Of a stretch of DNA of 33,157 nucleotides, positions 8,150-16,950 are shown piece after piece. The translations under genes were made by a program, and so were the position numbers. Within the stretch, counting starts at the first letter, position 1. Each line of letters opens with the position of its first letter. Source of the stretch: an uncultured Sphingomonadales bacterium (GTDB lineage Bacteria; Pseudomonadota; Alphaproteobacteria; Sphingomonadales; Sphingomonadaceae); contig CAINGT010000093.1 of the NCBI GenBank assembly GCA_903848655.1, forward strand, positions 1-33,157, given 5' to 3'. The notes beneath the pieces were generated by a model that saw only the letters and a list, made by a program, of their open reading frames with translations, was not told where the DNA came from and searched no databases.

Positions 8150-11100
8150 ATGCAGTTTAAGCGGCTTCGTCTCTCCGGCTTCAAAAGCTTTGTCGAACCC
8201 GCCGAATTGCTGATCGAACCGGGCCTGACCGGAATCGTCGGGCCAAACGGCTGCGGCAAGTCCAACGTGCGCGAAGCGATCCGCTGGGTGATGGGTGAAA
8301 CATCGGCGCGCGCGATGCGCAGCGGCGGTATGGACGATGTGATTTTTGCCGGAACATCGCGCCGCCCCGCGCGTGATTTTGCCGAAGTCGCGCTCGCCAT
8401 CGAATCCCCCGGTACCGATGGCGACCCTGCCGAACTGGCCATCGTGCGGCGGATCGAACGCGGCGCGGGCAGTGTCTATCGGCTGAACGGGCGCGACGTG
8501 CGCGCGCGCGATGTCGCGCTGGTGTTTGCCGATGCCGCCACGGGCGCGCACAGCCCGGCGCTGGTCAGTCAGGGCCGCATTGCTGCGGTGATCGCCGCCA
8601 AACCCGCCGAGCGGCGGATGATGCTGGAAGAAGCGGCGGGGATTGCCGGGCTGCACGTGCGCCGCCGCGAAGCCGAAACACGATTGCGCGCGGCTGAAGC
8701 CAATGTGGCGCGGCTTGACGATCTGGTCAGCGGGCAGGAAGCGCGCATCGCCGCGCTGCGGCGGCAGGCACGCGCCGCCGAACGCTATCGCACGCTTAGC
8801 GATGCGATCCGCGTGGCAGAGGCGCGGTTGATCTATGCCCGCTGGCGCGACGCCGCCCACGCGGCAGAAGCAGCCAAAACGGCGCTGGCAGAGGCCGAAA
8901 CCGCCGAAACCGCTGCGCGCGCGGCGGCGCAAGCCGCGCAAGCGGCGCAAGCCCAAGCCGCCACCGCGCTGGCCACCGCGCGTGAGGCGCTGTTTGACCG
9001 GCGGCAGGACAGCACCGCCCATGCCCAGCGCGTGACCAATCTGACCGCGCAAGTGCAGGCGGCGCACGACCGGCTGGCCGATATCGACCGCCAGATCGCG
9101 CGCATCGCCGCAGATCGCGCAGCTGCCGACCGCCTGTCGCACGAAGCAGCAGGTGCCCAAGCGCGGCTGGTGCGGGCATCAGCCGAAGCCGAGGCCACGC
9201 TCAGCACCGAACAAGCCGCACTGCCATCGCGGCGCAGCGCGCGGGACCGCGCCGAAGCCGACAGCCGCCATGCCGAACTCGCGGCGGCCAATGCGGCGGC
9301 GGCCCAGGCCGGGGTCGAAGCCGAATGGCGCGTGGCCGAAGCCGCCGTGACCGCCGCGCAGCACCGGCTGGCGCGCGCCGATGGCGAAGCCGCACGGCTG
9401 GCCAGCCAGGCCGCAGCATTTGCGCGCGAACCCGATCCGGCGGTGCATCTGGCGCAAGCGCAAGCCGCCTGCGATGCCGCCGCCGCCGCGCTTGCCGCCG
9501 CGCGCGATCAGCGCGCCAGCCTGACCACCCGCCGCGAAACGCTGAGCGAGGGCCGCGATGCCGCCGCACAAGCGCTTGCCGCCGCGCGCGCCGATCACGC
9601 CGGGATCGCGCGCGAAGCCGAAGCGCTGGCGCGCGACAAAGCCGCGCGCGATGCCGCCGCCGCGCGCAGCGGACGCGCACCCGGTGCGCTGGCGGCAACG
9701 CGCGTCGCGCCGGGATATGAACGCGCCTTGGCCGCCGTGCTCGGGCGCGATGCCGCCGCGCCGGTCGGCCCCGCACCGCGCGATGGCACGGGCCGGTTCT
9801 GGACCGGTGCCGCCGCGCCCGCGCCGCTTGCCCACGCGCTCGCGCACCATGTGACCGCCGCCCCTGCCGAACTCGCGGCGCGGCTGGCGCTGGTGCACAT
9901 GGTCGATGCCGATGATGACCGCGCGCTGGCCCCGGGCGAATGGCTGGTGACCCGCGCCGGGCGCTTGCGGCGCTGGGATGGCTTTGTCGCCAGCGGCGAA
10001 GGGGCTGCCGAAGCCGCCCAGCTTGAGGCGGAAAACCGCCTGTTGGCGCTGGCGGAACTGCTGCCCGCGCGCGCCGCTGCGCTGGCGGAGGCCGAACGCG
10101 CCGACACCGCCGCCCGCGCCGCGCTGGCCGAGGCCCAAACCGGCCTGTCCGCTGCCGAACGCGCGCTCGCCGCCGCAAGCGATCATGAACGCAGCGCCTT
10201 GCGCGCGCGCGATGCCGCGCAAGCCGCGCTCGCCTTGCGCCAGACGCGCGCTGCCGACTTGGCGCGCACGACTGCCGAATGCGAGCAGCAACGCGCCACC
10301 GCGCTCGCTGACGTGGCCGATGCACAAGCGCGCCGCGCGGCTTTGCCCGATCCCGCCGCCGGGCGCGTGGCGCTTGACGCGGCACGCAGCGCCAACACTG
10401 CCGCGCGCACCGCGTTGCAGACCGCCGCCGCCGCGCTCGCCGCCGCCGATCAGGCGATTGCGGTCGGGCGCGAACGGCTGGCGGCGCTGGCCAGCGAAGC
10501 GCGCAATTGGCAGGCGCGCGCCAGCGATGCCGCGCGAACGCTGGCCACGATGGCGACGCGCGCGGACGAACTTGCCGCAGACCGTGCCATCCATGCCGCC
10601 AAGCCTGCGGCGCTTGCGGCAGAGATCACCGCCGCCGAAGCCTTGCACGACCGGCTGGCCAACGCACTTGCCGCTGCCGAGGCCGACCATTCCCGCGCCG
10701 AACTGGCGGCGCGCGCGGCTGACGCGGCACTGACGCAAGCCGGTGAAAGCCTCGCCAGCGCGCGCGAAGCCCGCGCCGGGCTGGCTGCGCGGGCCGAAGG
10801 CGAAGCGCAGCGGCGGCAGGAAATGGCGGGGATCGCGGGCGAGCGCTTTCAATGCCCGCCGCCTTTGCTGCCCACGCGGATCGGGTTTGCCGCCGATGCG
10901 GTGGGCAGTGCGGCCACGGTCAGCGCCGATCACGACCGGCTGATGGCGGACCGCGAACGGCTTGGCCCGGTCAATCTGGTCGCCGCCGATGATCTGGCCC
11001 GCGCCGAAGCCGACTATGCCACGGCAGCGCACGACCGCGCAGAATTGACCGAGGCGATTGGCCGGTTGCGCGGATCGATCACCGCGCTCAATCGCGAAGG

Positions 11101-11590
11101 CCGCGAGCGGCTGCGCACCGCGTTTGCCGCCGTCGATACGCATTTCCGCCGCCTGTTCGCGCGGCTGTTCGGCGGGGGCGAGGCGCATCTGGCGCTGATC
11201 GACAGCGATGATCCGCTCGACGCGGGGCTGGAAATTTTTGCCCAGCCACCGGGCAAAAAGCTGCAATCGCTGACACTGCTATCGGGCGGCGAACAAGCGC
11301 TGACCGCAGTGGCGCTGATTTTCGCGCTGTTTTTGACCAACCCCGCACCGATCTGCGTGCTCGATGAAGTCGATGCGCCGCTCGACGATGCCAATGTCGA
11401 ACGGTTTTGCGACATGCTCGATGCCATGGTCGGCGAAACCCGCACCCGATACCTGATCGTGACGCACAATGCCGTCACGATGAGCCGGATGCACCGCCTG
11501 TTCGGGGTAACGATGATCGAACCCGGCGTCTCGCGGCTGGTCAGCGTCGATCTCGGCGGCGCTGCCGATTTGCTGGAAAGCGCAATCTAG
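8150..11590 (+). CDS. smc: chromosome segregation protein SMC
   Basis: The 1146-residue condensin ATPase organises and segregates the chromosome with ScpA and ScpB, neither of which is in this window. The N-terminal head has Walker A GPNGCGKS at 31-38. The C-terminal head has the ABC signature LLSGGEQA near 1043-1050 and Walker B CVLDEVDAPLDDANVERF near 1068-1085, with its D-loop. Between them run two alanine-rich coiled coils separated by a compact hinge at about 510-630 (GYERALAAVLG near its start). The TAG stop runs directly into a copy of the dispersed repeat. The DNA is so GC-rich that long antisense frames appear; they are not genes. Confidence 0.97.
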   Translation: MQFKRLRLSGFKSFVEPAELLIEPGLTGIVGPNGCGKSNVREAIRWVMGETSARAMRSGGMDDVIFAGTSRRPARDFAEVALAIESPGTDGDPAELAIVRRIERGAGSVYRLNGRDVRARDVALVFADAATGAHSPALVSQGRIAAVIAAKPAERRMMLEEAAGIAGLHVRRREAETRLRAAEANVARLDDLVSGQEARIAALRRQARAAERYRTLSDAIRVAEARLIYARWRDAAHAAEAAKTALAEAETAETAARAAAQAAQAAQAQAATALATAREALFDRRQDSTAHAQRVTNLTAQVQAAHDRLADIDRQIARIAADRAAADRLSHEAAGAQARLVRASAEAEATLSTEQAALPSRRSARDRAEADSRHAELAAANAAAAQAGVEAEWRVAEAAVTAAQHRLARADGEAARLASQAAAFAREPDPAVHLAQAQAACDAAAAALAAARDQRASLTTRRETLSEGRDAAAQALAAARADHAGIAREAEALARDKAARDAAAARSGRAPGALAATRVAPGYERALAAVLGRDAAAPVGPAPRDGTGRFWTGAAAPAPLAHALAHHVTAAPAELAARLALVHMVDADDDRALAPGEWLVTRAGRLRRWDGFVASGEGAAEAAQLEAENRLLALAELLPARAAALAEAERADTAARAALAEAQTGLSAAERALAAASDHERSALRARDAAQAALALRQTRAADLARTTAECEQQRATALADVADAQARRAALPDPAAGRVALDAARSANTAARTALQTAAAALAAADQAIAVGRERLAALASEARNWQARASDAARTLATMATRADELAADRAIHAAKPAALAAEITAAEALHDRLANALAAAEADHSRAELAARAADAALTQAGESLASAREARAGLAARAEGEAQRRQEMAGIAGERFQCPPPLLPTRIGFAADAVGSAATVSADHDRLMADRERLGPVNLVAADDLARAEADYATAAHDRAELTEAIGRLRGSITALNREGRERLRTAFAAVDTHFRRLFARLFGGGEAHLALIDSDDPLDAGLEIFAQPPGKKLQSLTLLSGGEQALTAVALIFALFLTNPAPICVLDEVDAPLDDANVERFCDMLDAMVGETRTRYLIVTHNAVTMSRMHRLFGVTMIEPGVSRLVSVDLGGAADLLESAI

Positions 11591-11647
11591 AGCGTGATGC
11601 GAAAAAGTGGGCACCGGTTTTTTGCAAGTAACGATGAGAAAACAAAG
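11591..11647 (+). repeat. dispersed palindromic repeat, short form, partly decayed, between smc and ftsK
   Basis: It starts immediately after the smc TAG with AGCGTGATGCG, GAAAAAGTGGGC and ACCGGTTTTTTGC. The inner arms (GCAAAAAA-type) are kept. The outer right arm has decayed from ATCACGC to ACGATG, while the GAAAACAAAG tail remains. It occupies most of the 66 bp between two convergent genes and could form a hairpin in either transcript, so it may serve as a bidirectional terminator. Confidence 0.8.
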
Positions 11648-11656
11648 AATATAACT

Positions 11657-13990
11657 TTAAAGTGGGTTGCCGTCTTTGTCGCGGTAGATTTCGCGGCGGC
11701 CGACGTGGTTGGGGGGGCCGACATAGCCATCGGCTTCCATTCGCTCGATCCATTTTGACGCGTTGTTGTAACCGACTTTCATCTGGCGCTGGACCCAACT
11801 GGCCGAAGCTTTCTGGCTTTCGAACACCAGTTGGCAGACTTGGCGATATTTGCGCTCTTCGGGGCTGTCGGAGGCGGTGGCGTCAAGATCGTCAAAGCCA
11901 AAGCTGCCTTCGACCGGTTCTTCGGTGACCGAATCGACATATTCGGGCGCGCCTTGTTTGCGCCAATGTTCGGCGATGCGTTCGACTTCGCCATCGGCCA
12001 CGAACGGCCCGTGCACGCGTTTGATCGGGTCCGAATTGGGCTTGTAGAGCATATCGCCTTTGCCGAGCAATTGTTCGGCCCCTTGTTCGCCCAGAATCGT
12101 GCGCGAATCGATGCGGCTGGCAACCGCAAAGCTGATGCGCGTGGGCAGATTGGCCTTGATTACCCCGGTAATCACATCGACCGAGGGGCGCTGCGTTGCC
12201 ATGATAAGGTGGATGCCCGCCGCGCGGCTTTTTTGCGACAGCCGCTGGATCAGCACTTCGATCTCTTTGCCCACAGTAATCATCAGGTCGGCCAGTTCAT
12301 CGACGATGATTACGATCTGCGGCAGCACCTGATAATCAAGTTGCTGTTCTTCATACAGCTCTTCCCCGGTATCGGGATCGAACCCGACCTGGATGCGCCG
12401 CCCGAGCGGGTTGCCGCGCGCCGCAGCGGCGCGCACTTTGTCGTTGAAGCCCGACAGATTGCGCACGCTGATCGAGCTCATCTGGCGATAGCGGCGCTCC
12501 ATTTCTTCCACCGCCCATTTCAGCGCACGCACCGCTTTGGCGGGTTCGGTCACCACCGGCGACAGCAGATGGGGGATTTCATCATAGCTTTTGAGTTCGA
12601 GCACTTTGGGATCGATCAGGATCATGCGGCACTGCTGCGGGGTCAGCCGGAACAAGAGCGACAGCAGAATGCAGTTGAGACCGACCGATTTGCCCGAACC
12701 GGTGGTGCCCGCCACCAGCAAGTGCGGCATTGCCGCCAGATCGGCGATGATCGGTTCGCCAGTAATGTCTTTGCCCAGAATGATCGGCAACAGCCCTTTG
12801 GCGGCGACAAACCGTTCGCAGCCGATCAGTTCGCGAAACGACACGGTTTCGCGGTTCACATTGGGCAGTTCGATCCCCATCACCGTGCGGCCGGGAATCG
12901 CCGAGACGCGCGCGGAAATCGCGCTCATATTGCGGGCAATATCGTCAGACAGCCCGATCACGCGGCTGGCCTTGATCCCCGGCGCGGGTTCGAGTTCGTA
13001 CATCGTGACCACCGGCCCGGTGCGCACCGCCATGATTTCGCCCTTGACGTTGAAATCGTCGAGCACGTTTTCAAGCAGGCGGGCATTGCGTTCGAGCGCC
13101 AATTTGTCGATCTTGGGCGCGGTGCTGACAGGAATTTCGTCGAGCAGTTCGATTGGCGGCAGTTCGAACGTGTCGAACAGATCGCCCTGTCGCGCCTTTT
13201 GCAGCGGCGCGGGCGCGGGCGGGCGGTTCGGATCGGAGATTTCGGTGGCGCGGCGCGGCGCGCTGCTGGCGGCGGGTGCAGCGGGCAGTGGCATAACGGC
13301 GGCGCGCGGCGCAGCCACCGGTTCTGGCGTGGTGTCATCGTCAGCAGCGGCCGGTTCACGCCGCCGCCACAGCAGCGGCAACGGATTGATCCGCCAGCCA
13401 GCGAGCACGAACACGCGCCCCGCCAGCACGACCCCGGCAGTGGCGAACACCAACGCAAGCCCCAGCACGACCGCGCCTTGCGCTTCGCCCGCAAAATGCG
13501 CGCACCAGCGCAGCGCCATCGCCGCGATCAGCCCGATCAGCCCGCCGTTGCCCGCGGGCAGCGCCGCACCGGGCCAGACCAGCCCCAACGCACCATCGAT
13601 CAGCGCAATCGCCAGCGCCATGAGCAGGCAGAGCCACCACACCGCGACCGGCGCGGCCTGATCGGGCTCGCCCCGATCCCACAGCCGCATCGCCATGATC
13701 CACAGCAGCGGCACGCCCAGCGCGCCGGGCAGACCCGCCACCAGCAGCAGCCGTTCCGCAGTCCACGCCCCGGCCAGCCCGGCCCAGTTTTCAACCGCGC
13801 TGCCCGATGCGGTCGAGCCGGAGGGATCGGTCTGGGTATAGCTGACCAAAGCCAGCGTCACGAAGACCAGCGCGGCCAGCAGCAGCGCCGCACCGATCAG
13901 TTCGGCGCTGCGGCGGACACTGCGGTGGAGCACGGCGCGCCAATCAGACCCGGTGCCGCCGCGCGTTGACGGTATTGCCCGCGATGCCAT
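11657..13990 (-). CDS. ftsK: DNA translocase FtsK
   Basis: FtsK couples chromosome dimer resolution and terminus segregation to cell division. The 777-residue protein has four or more membrane segments within about 20-205, a short Pro/Ala-rich linker (about 215-290), then the alpha and beta motor domains. Walker A is GTTGSGKS at 428-435 and Walker B is IVIIVDELADLM further on. The C-terminal gamma winged helix (about 705-770, QVCQLVFESQKAS ... NNASKWIERMEADGYVG) reads KOPS sites and contacts XerD in homologues. The linker is short compared with E. coli FtsK, as is usual in alphaproteobacteria. ATG 13990 is preceded by AAGGAT on the minus strand; an in-frame start 15 codons upstream lacks such a site. 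A TTGACG at 14044-14049 (minus strand) is a possible -35 element without a convincing -10. Confidence 0.96.
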   Translation of the reverse strand: MASRAIPSTRGGTGSDWRAVLHRSVRRSAELIGAALLLAALVFVTLALVSYTQTDPSGSTASGSAVENWAGLAGAWTAERLLLVAGLPGALGVPLLWIMAMRLWDRGEPDQAAPVAVWWLCLLMALAIALIDGALGLVWPGAALPAGNGGLIGLIAAMALRWCAHFAGEAQGAVVLGLALVFATAGVVLAGRVFVLAGWRINPLPLLWRRREPAAADDDTTPEPVAAPRAAVMPLPAAPAASSAPRRATEISDPNRPPAPAPLQKARQGDLFDTFELPPIELLDEIPVSTAPKIDKLALERNARLLENVLDDFNVKGEIMAVRTGPVVTMYELEPAPGIKASRVIGLSDDIARNMSAISARVSAIPGRTVMGIELPNVNRETVSFRELIGCERFVAAKGLLPIILGKDITGEPIIADLAAMPHLLVAGTTGSGKSVGLNCILLSLLFRLTPQQCRMILIDPKVLELKSYDEIPHLLSPVVTEPAKAVRALKWAVEEMERRYRQMSSISVRNLSGFNDKVRAAAARGNPLGRRIQVGFDPDTGEELYEEQQLDYQVLPQIVIIVDELADLMITVGKEIEVLIQRLSQKSRAAGIHLIMATQRPSVDVITGVIKANLPTRISFAVASRIDSRTILGEQGAEQLLGKGDMLYKPNSDPIKRVHGPFVADGEVERIAEHWRKQGAPEYVDSVTEEPVEGSFGFDDLDATASDSPEERKYRQVCQLVFESQKASASWVQRQMKVGYNNASKWIERMEADGYVGPPNHVGRREIYRDKDGNPL

Positions 13991-14053
13991 GTGCGCAAAT
14001 CCTTGATGCCGACAGTCACTCCATGCGCCACCCAAGCCCGGATCGTCAAGATT

Positions 14054-14623
14054 TCAGCGTCTTTTGCGCGAATCGCGGGGAATTTGCGCCAGCCCGTCGA
14101 TGGCGGCAAAGCCATGTGCGCGTACCCGCGCCATCCGCCGCCGGGTCATTCCCCCCAGCGCGATCACCGGCAACGCGGCGTGGCGCGCCAGCAGATTGAA
14201 CCGCAGTGCCCCCAGCGTCGTCGCGCCGGGGTGCGAGCGCGTGGCGAACACGGGCGATAACAGCACCGCATCGGCGCGCGCGCGCTTCGCCCGTGCCAGA
14301 TCGCGCAAATTGTGCGCGGTGGCAAGACACAGCGCGCCGCGCCCGCGTCCGCGCCGTGTCAACCCGCGCGCCGGGCCATAGCCAGCCCCGGCGGGCACCA
14401 CCGCAATCGCGCGCACCGCCGCCAGCCGCGCCAAGTGCCGCAAACGCGCGGCGCGCGCCGCACGATCAAGGTGGTAATGGCGAAACACCAGCGCCGATCC
14501 CGGCGGCAGGTGGCGCAGCGCCGCCGCCAGCGCGGCATCGTTGCGCGCATCGCTCAGCAGCACGACGCGCGGCACCGGGCGATCCCGCGCTTTGGCCAAA
14601 CAGACGGGTGGAGCAAACCGCAT
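14054..14623 (-). CDS. ThiE/TenI-like protein, probably not an active thiamine-phosphate synthase
   Basis: This 189-residue protein matches the ThiE/TenI (thiamine phosphate synthase) fold in its C-terminal half. ADAVLLSPVFATRSHPGA and LPVIALGGM are the usual phosphate-binding and GG-loop regions. The N-terminal half lacks the ThiE hallmarks: where QLREK is expected it reads VFRHYHL, and the Asn-Asp pair that binds Mg and substrate is missing (AVVPAGAG instead). It is also shorter than typical ThiE. A TenI-like or other role is therefore more likely than thiamine phosphate synthesis. It is divergent from yggS, with 21 bp between start codons. Confidence 0.7.
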   Translation of the reverse strand: MRFAPPVCLAKARDRPVPRVVLLSDARNDAALAAALRHLPPGSALVFRHYHLDRAARAARLRHLARLAAVRAIAVVPAGAGYGPARGLTRRGRGRGALCLATAHNLRDLARAKRARADAVLLSPVFATRSHPGATTLGALRFNLLARHAALPVIALGGMTRRRMARVRAHGFAAIDGLAQIPRDSRKRR

Positions 14624-14627
14624 GATG

Positions 14628-14637
14628 CGCTATAGCG
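14628..14637. promoter_or_regulatory. palindromic candidate -10 element shared by two divergent genes
   Basis: The perfect 10-bp palindrome CGCTATAGCG lies midway in the 21-bp gap between the ThiE-like gene and yggS. TATAGC can be read as a -10 hexamer on both strands. Transcription starting about 7 nt downstream would begin within a few bases of each ATG, implying nearly leaderless messages. No clear -35 was found on either side, so this is tentative. Confidence 0.3.
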
Positions 14638-14644
14638 ACAGGCG

Positions 14645-15346
14645 ATGACCGATACCACTGACGTTGCGCTGCCGCCCCTGATGGCCATCCGCGCTCGCAT
14701 CGCGCGCGCCGCTGGCTTGGCCGGGCGCGATGCGGCGGCGGTGAACCTGATCGCGATCAGCAAGACGCGCGACGAAGCGCACATCGTGCCGCTGATCGAT
14801 CAGGGCCAGCGCCTGTTCGGCGAAAACCGGGTGCAAGAGGCGCACGCCAAATGGCCCGCGCTGACCGAGCGCTATCGCGATGTGCGGCTGCACCTTGTCG
14901 GGCAATTGCAATCGAACAAAGCCGAAGACGCGGTGCGGCTGTTCGATGCGATCCATTCGCTCGACCGGCCATCGCTGCTGGGCGCGCTGGCGCGGGCGAT
15001 GGACCGCACCGGACGGCGCGTGCCGCTGTTCGTGCAAATCAATATCGGTGAGGAAGCGCAAAAGGGCGGCTGCGCGCTTGCTGCGGTGCCCGCCTTGCTG
15101 GCCGAGGCACGCGCCGCTGACTTGCCGCTCGCCGGGCTGATGGCGGTGCCACCCGCCGGGGTGGAAGCCGCGCCCTATTTTGCGCTGCTGCGCAAAATCG
15201 CGGCGGATAACGGGTTGGACGGCTTGTCGATGGGGATGAGCGACGATTTCGAAACCGCCGTCATGCTGGGGGCCACACATATCCGCGTGGGCAGCGCGCT
15301 GTTTGGCCCGCGCGGCGATCAGCCGTCGGCGCTGCCATCACCATAA
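14645..15346 (+). CDS. YggS/PLPBP-family pyridoxal phosphate homeostasis protein
   Basis: The 233-residue protein belongs to the YggS/PROSC family, fold-type III PLP-binding proteins that buffer free PLP and have no known enzymatic reaction. The PLP Schiff-base lysine is Lys40 in LIAISK. Other family stretches are FGENRVQEA near 59-67, LHLVGQLQSNKA near 82-93, QINIGEE near 135-141 and GLSMGMSDDFETA ... RVGSALFG at the C-terminus, which bind the phosphate. Length is normal. Its last 28 bp overlap the 3' end of pyk on the other strand. Confidence 0.95.
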   Translation: MTDTTDVALPPLMAIRARIARAAGLAGRDAAAVNLIAISKTRDEAHIVPLIDQGQRLFGENRVQEAHAKWPALTERYRDVRLHLVGQLQSNKAEDAVRLFDAIHSLDRPSLLGALARAMDRTGRRVPLFVQINIGEEAQKGGCALAAVPALLAEARAADLPLAGLMAVPPAGVEAAPYFALLRKIAADNGLDGLSMGMSDDFETAVMLGATHIRVGSALFGPRGDQPSALPSP

Positions 15347-16809
15347 CCGGACAATTCATCGCCCGACAGCGTCACCACGTGGAGCAAGTTGGTCGAACCC
15401 GGCGTTCCGAACGGCACCCCGGCCAGCGCGATCAGCTTTGACCCGGCACTGCCGAACCCGTGGCGCAGCGCCATGCGTTTGCCTTTGGCGATCATTTCCT
15501 CAAAGCTGCCGATATCGCGCGTGTTGACCGCGTGCGCCCCCCACAGCAGCCCGAGCCGCCGCGCGGTGCGCAAAGCCGGGGTCAGCACCAGCATCGGCAC
15601 CCCCGGCCGTTCGCGCGCCACGCGTCGCGCGGTCGATCCCGAACCGGTGAACACGATCACCCCGGCAATCGGCACTGTCGCCACAATCGACGCGCAAGCC
15701 CCGGCGAGCGCATCGGCAGTGGTCGGATCGAGCGGGGTTTCGGTAAAATGCACGCGCGCCTGATAGCCGCTGTCGCGTTCGACTTGCACCGCGATGCGGT
15801 TCATGATCGTGACCGCTTCTTCGGGCCATGCGCCCGATGCGGTTTCTGCCGACAGCATCACCGCATCGGCCCCGTCGTAGACCGCATTGGCAACATCGGA
15901 CACTTCGGCGCGCGTCGGGGTCGGCGTTTCGATCATCGATTCGAGCATTTGCGTGGCGACCACCACCGGCTTGCCCTGGCGGCGCGCCATCGCGACGATG
16001 CGTTTTTGCAGCGGCGGGACTTCTTCGGGGTTAAGTTCGACCCCCAGATCGCCGCGCGCCACCATAATGCCATCGGACAGTTCGATAATTTCATCGAGGC
16101 GGCCAATCGCGGCGGGCTTTTCGATCTTGGCCATCAGCGCGGCGCGGCCTTCGATCAGCTTGCGCGCTTCGGCCAGATCTTCGGGCCGCTGCACGAACGA
16201 CAGCGCGATCCAGTCGGCCCCGTGTTCGACCGCGAATGCCAGATCGCGGCGGTCTTTGTCGGTCAGCGCGGGCACCGGCACCACCGCATCGGGAACATTG
16301 ACGCCTTTGCGGTTGGAAATCACCCCGCCGACTTCGGCCGAACACAGGATTTCATCAGGGTCGGCGCGGATCACCCGCAACCGCAACTTGCCATCGTCGA
16401 TCAGCAGGCGCTGGCCTTTTTGCAGCACGCCGAACAGTTCGGGATGCGGCAGGCAGACGCGCGTTTCATCGCCCGGTTCGGGGTTGCGATCGAGCGTGAA
16501 GTGGCCCGAATGGCGGATCACCGCGCGATCCCCTTTGAACGTGCCGACGCGCAGCTTGGGCCCTTGCAGATCGGCCAGGATCGTTATCGGGCGGTTGATC
16601 CGCGCTTCCAGATCGCGGATCGCGGCGATGGTTTCGGCATGGGTGGCGTGATCGCCATGGCTCATATTGACGCGAAACGCATCAACCCCGGCGTGATAAA
16701 GCTTTTCCAGCATGTCGGGCGAGCGGCTGGCGGGGCCGACCGTGGCCAGAATTTTGACCTTGCGCCCGCGCGGGGCATGGCCTGTCGGGGTCGAATGCGC
16801 GTTCACCAC
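15319..16809 (-). CDS. pyk: pyruvate kinase
   Basis: The 496-residue protein converts phosphoenolpyruvate and ADP to pyruvate and ATP, the last step of glycolysis and of the Entner-Doudoroff route. Motifs in order are KVKILATVGPAS near 18-29, FRVNMSHG near 45-52, ADLQGPKLRVG near 79-89, the catalytic-lysine stretch MAKIEKPAAIG, VARGDLGVEL and MLSAETASGAWP. The C-terminal allosteric domain is complete. No ATG fits; the GTG at 16809 has AAGG 8 nt upstream on the minus strand and is the best start, with a second GTG directly after it. The 141-bp gap to the divergent DUF1244 gene must hold the promoters of both. Confidence 0.96.
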   Translation of the reverse strand: MVNAHSTPTGHAPRGRKVKILATVGPASRSPDMLEKLYHAGVDAFRVNMSHGDHATHAETIAAIRDLEARINRPITILADLQGPKLRVGTFKGDRAVIRHSGHFTLDRNPEPGDETRVCLPHPELFGVLQKGQRLLIDDGKLRLRVIRADPDEILCSAEVGGVISNRKGVNVPDAVVPVPALTDKDRRDLAFAVEHGADWIALSFVQRPEDLAEARKLIEGRAALMAKIEKPAAIGRLDEIIELSDGIMVARGDLGVELNPEEVPPLQKRIVAMARRQGKPVVVATQMLESMIETPTPTRAEVSDVANAVYDGADAVMLSAETASGAWPEEAVTIMNRIAVQVERDSGYQARVHFTETPLDPTTADALAGACASIVATVPIAGVIVFTGSGSTARRVARERPGVPMLVLTPALRTARRLGLLWGAHAVNTRDIGSFEEMIAKGKRMALRHGFGSAGSKLIALAGVPFGTPGSTNLLHVVTLSGDELSGYGDGSADG

Positions 16810-16852
16810 AGTACCAGCCTTGCTGTTGTATGAAATTCGGGCAAAGGCGCAA

Positions 16853-16879
16853 GGCCACGTGCCCAGGGGGCCAGTGGCC
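16853..16879. promoter_or_regulatory. inverted repeat in the divergent pyk / DUF1244 promoter region
   Basis: GGCCAC at 16853-16858 and GTGGCC at 16874-16879 form inverted half-sites separated by 15 bp, in the only sizeable non-coding stretch of this area. An operator for a dimeric regulator is one possibility. The arms are short and GC-rich, so chance is a real alternative. Confidence 0.25.
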
Positions 16880-16950
16880 GCGCTCTGCCGCTGCGGCTAT
16901 GGCCCAACGAACCTTAAAACCCAAGACCCAAATCCCCGAGGAGAGTGCGC

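Noticed and set aside
7568..9160. Minus-strand open frame across the DsbA-like lipoprotein and smc
   Set aside because: It spans two real plus-strand genes and shows no domain; a codon-bias artefact.
9179..11266. Long open frame on the strand opposite smc
   Set aside because: It mirrors the alanine-rich smc coding sequence; its protein is Arg/Gly-rich without any recognisable domain. High GC makes stops rare in antisense frames.
11831..13969. Long plus-strand open frame opposite ftsK
   Set aside because: Composition is His/Arg/Gln-rich and no domain is seen, while the minus strand encodes a full-length FtsK.
15460..16833. Plus-strand open frame opposite pyruvate kinase
   Set aside because: Antisense shadow of a complete, motif-verified pyk.
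16853..16879. Intrinsic terminator in the pyk/DUF1244 gap
   Set aside because: Both flanking genes are transcribed away from it and no U-tract follows the 6-bp arms; listed only as a possible operator.
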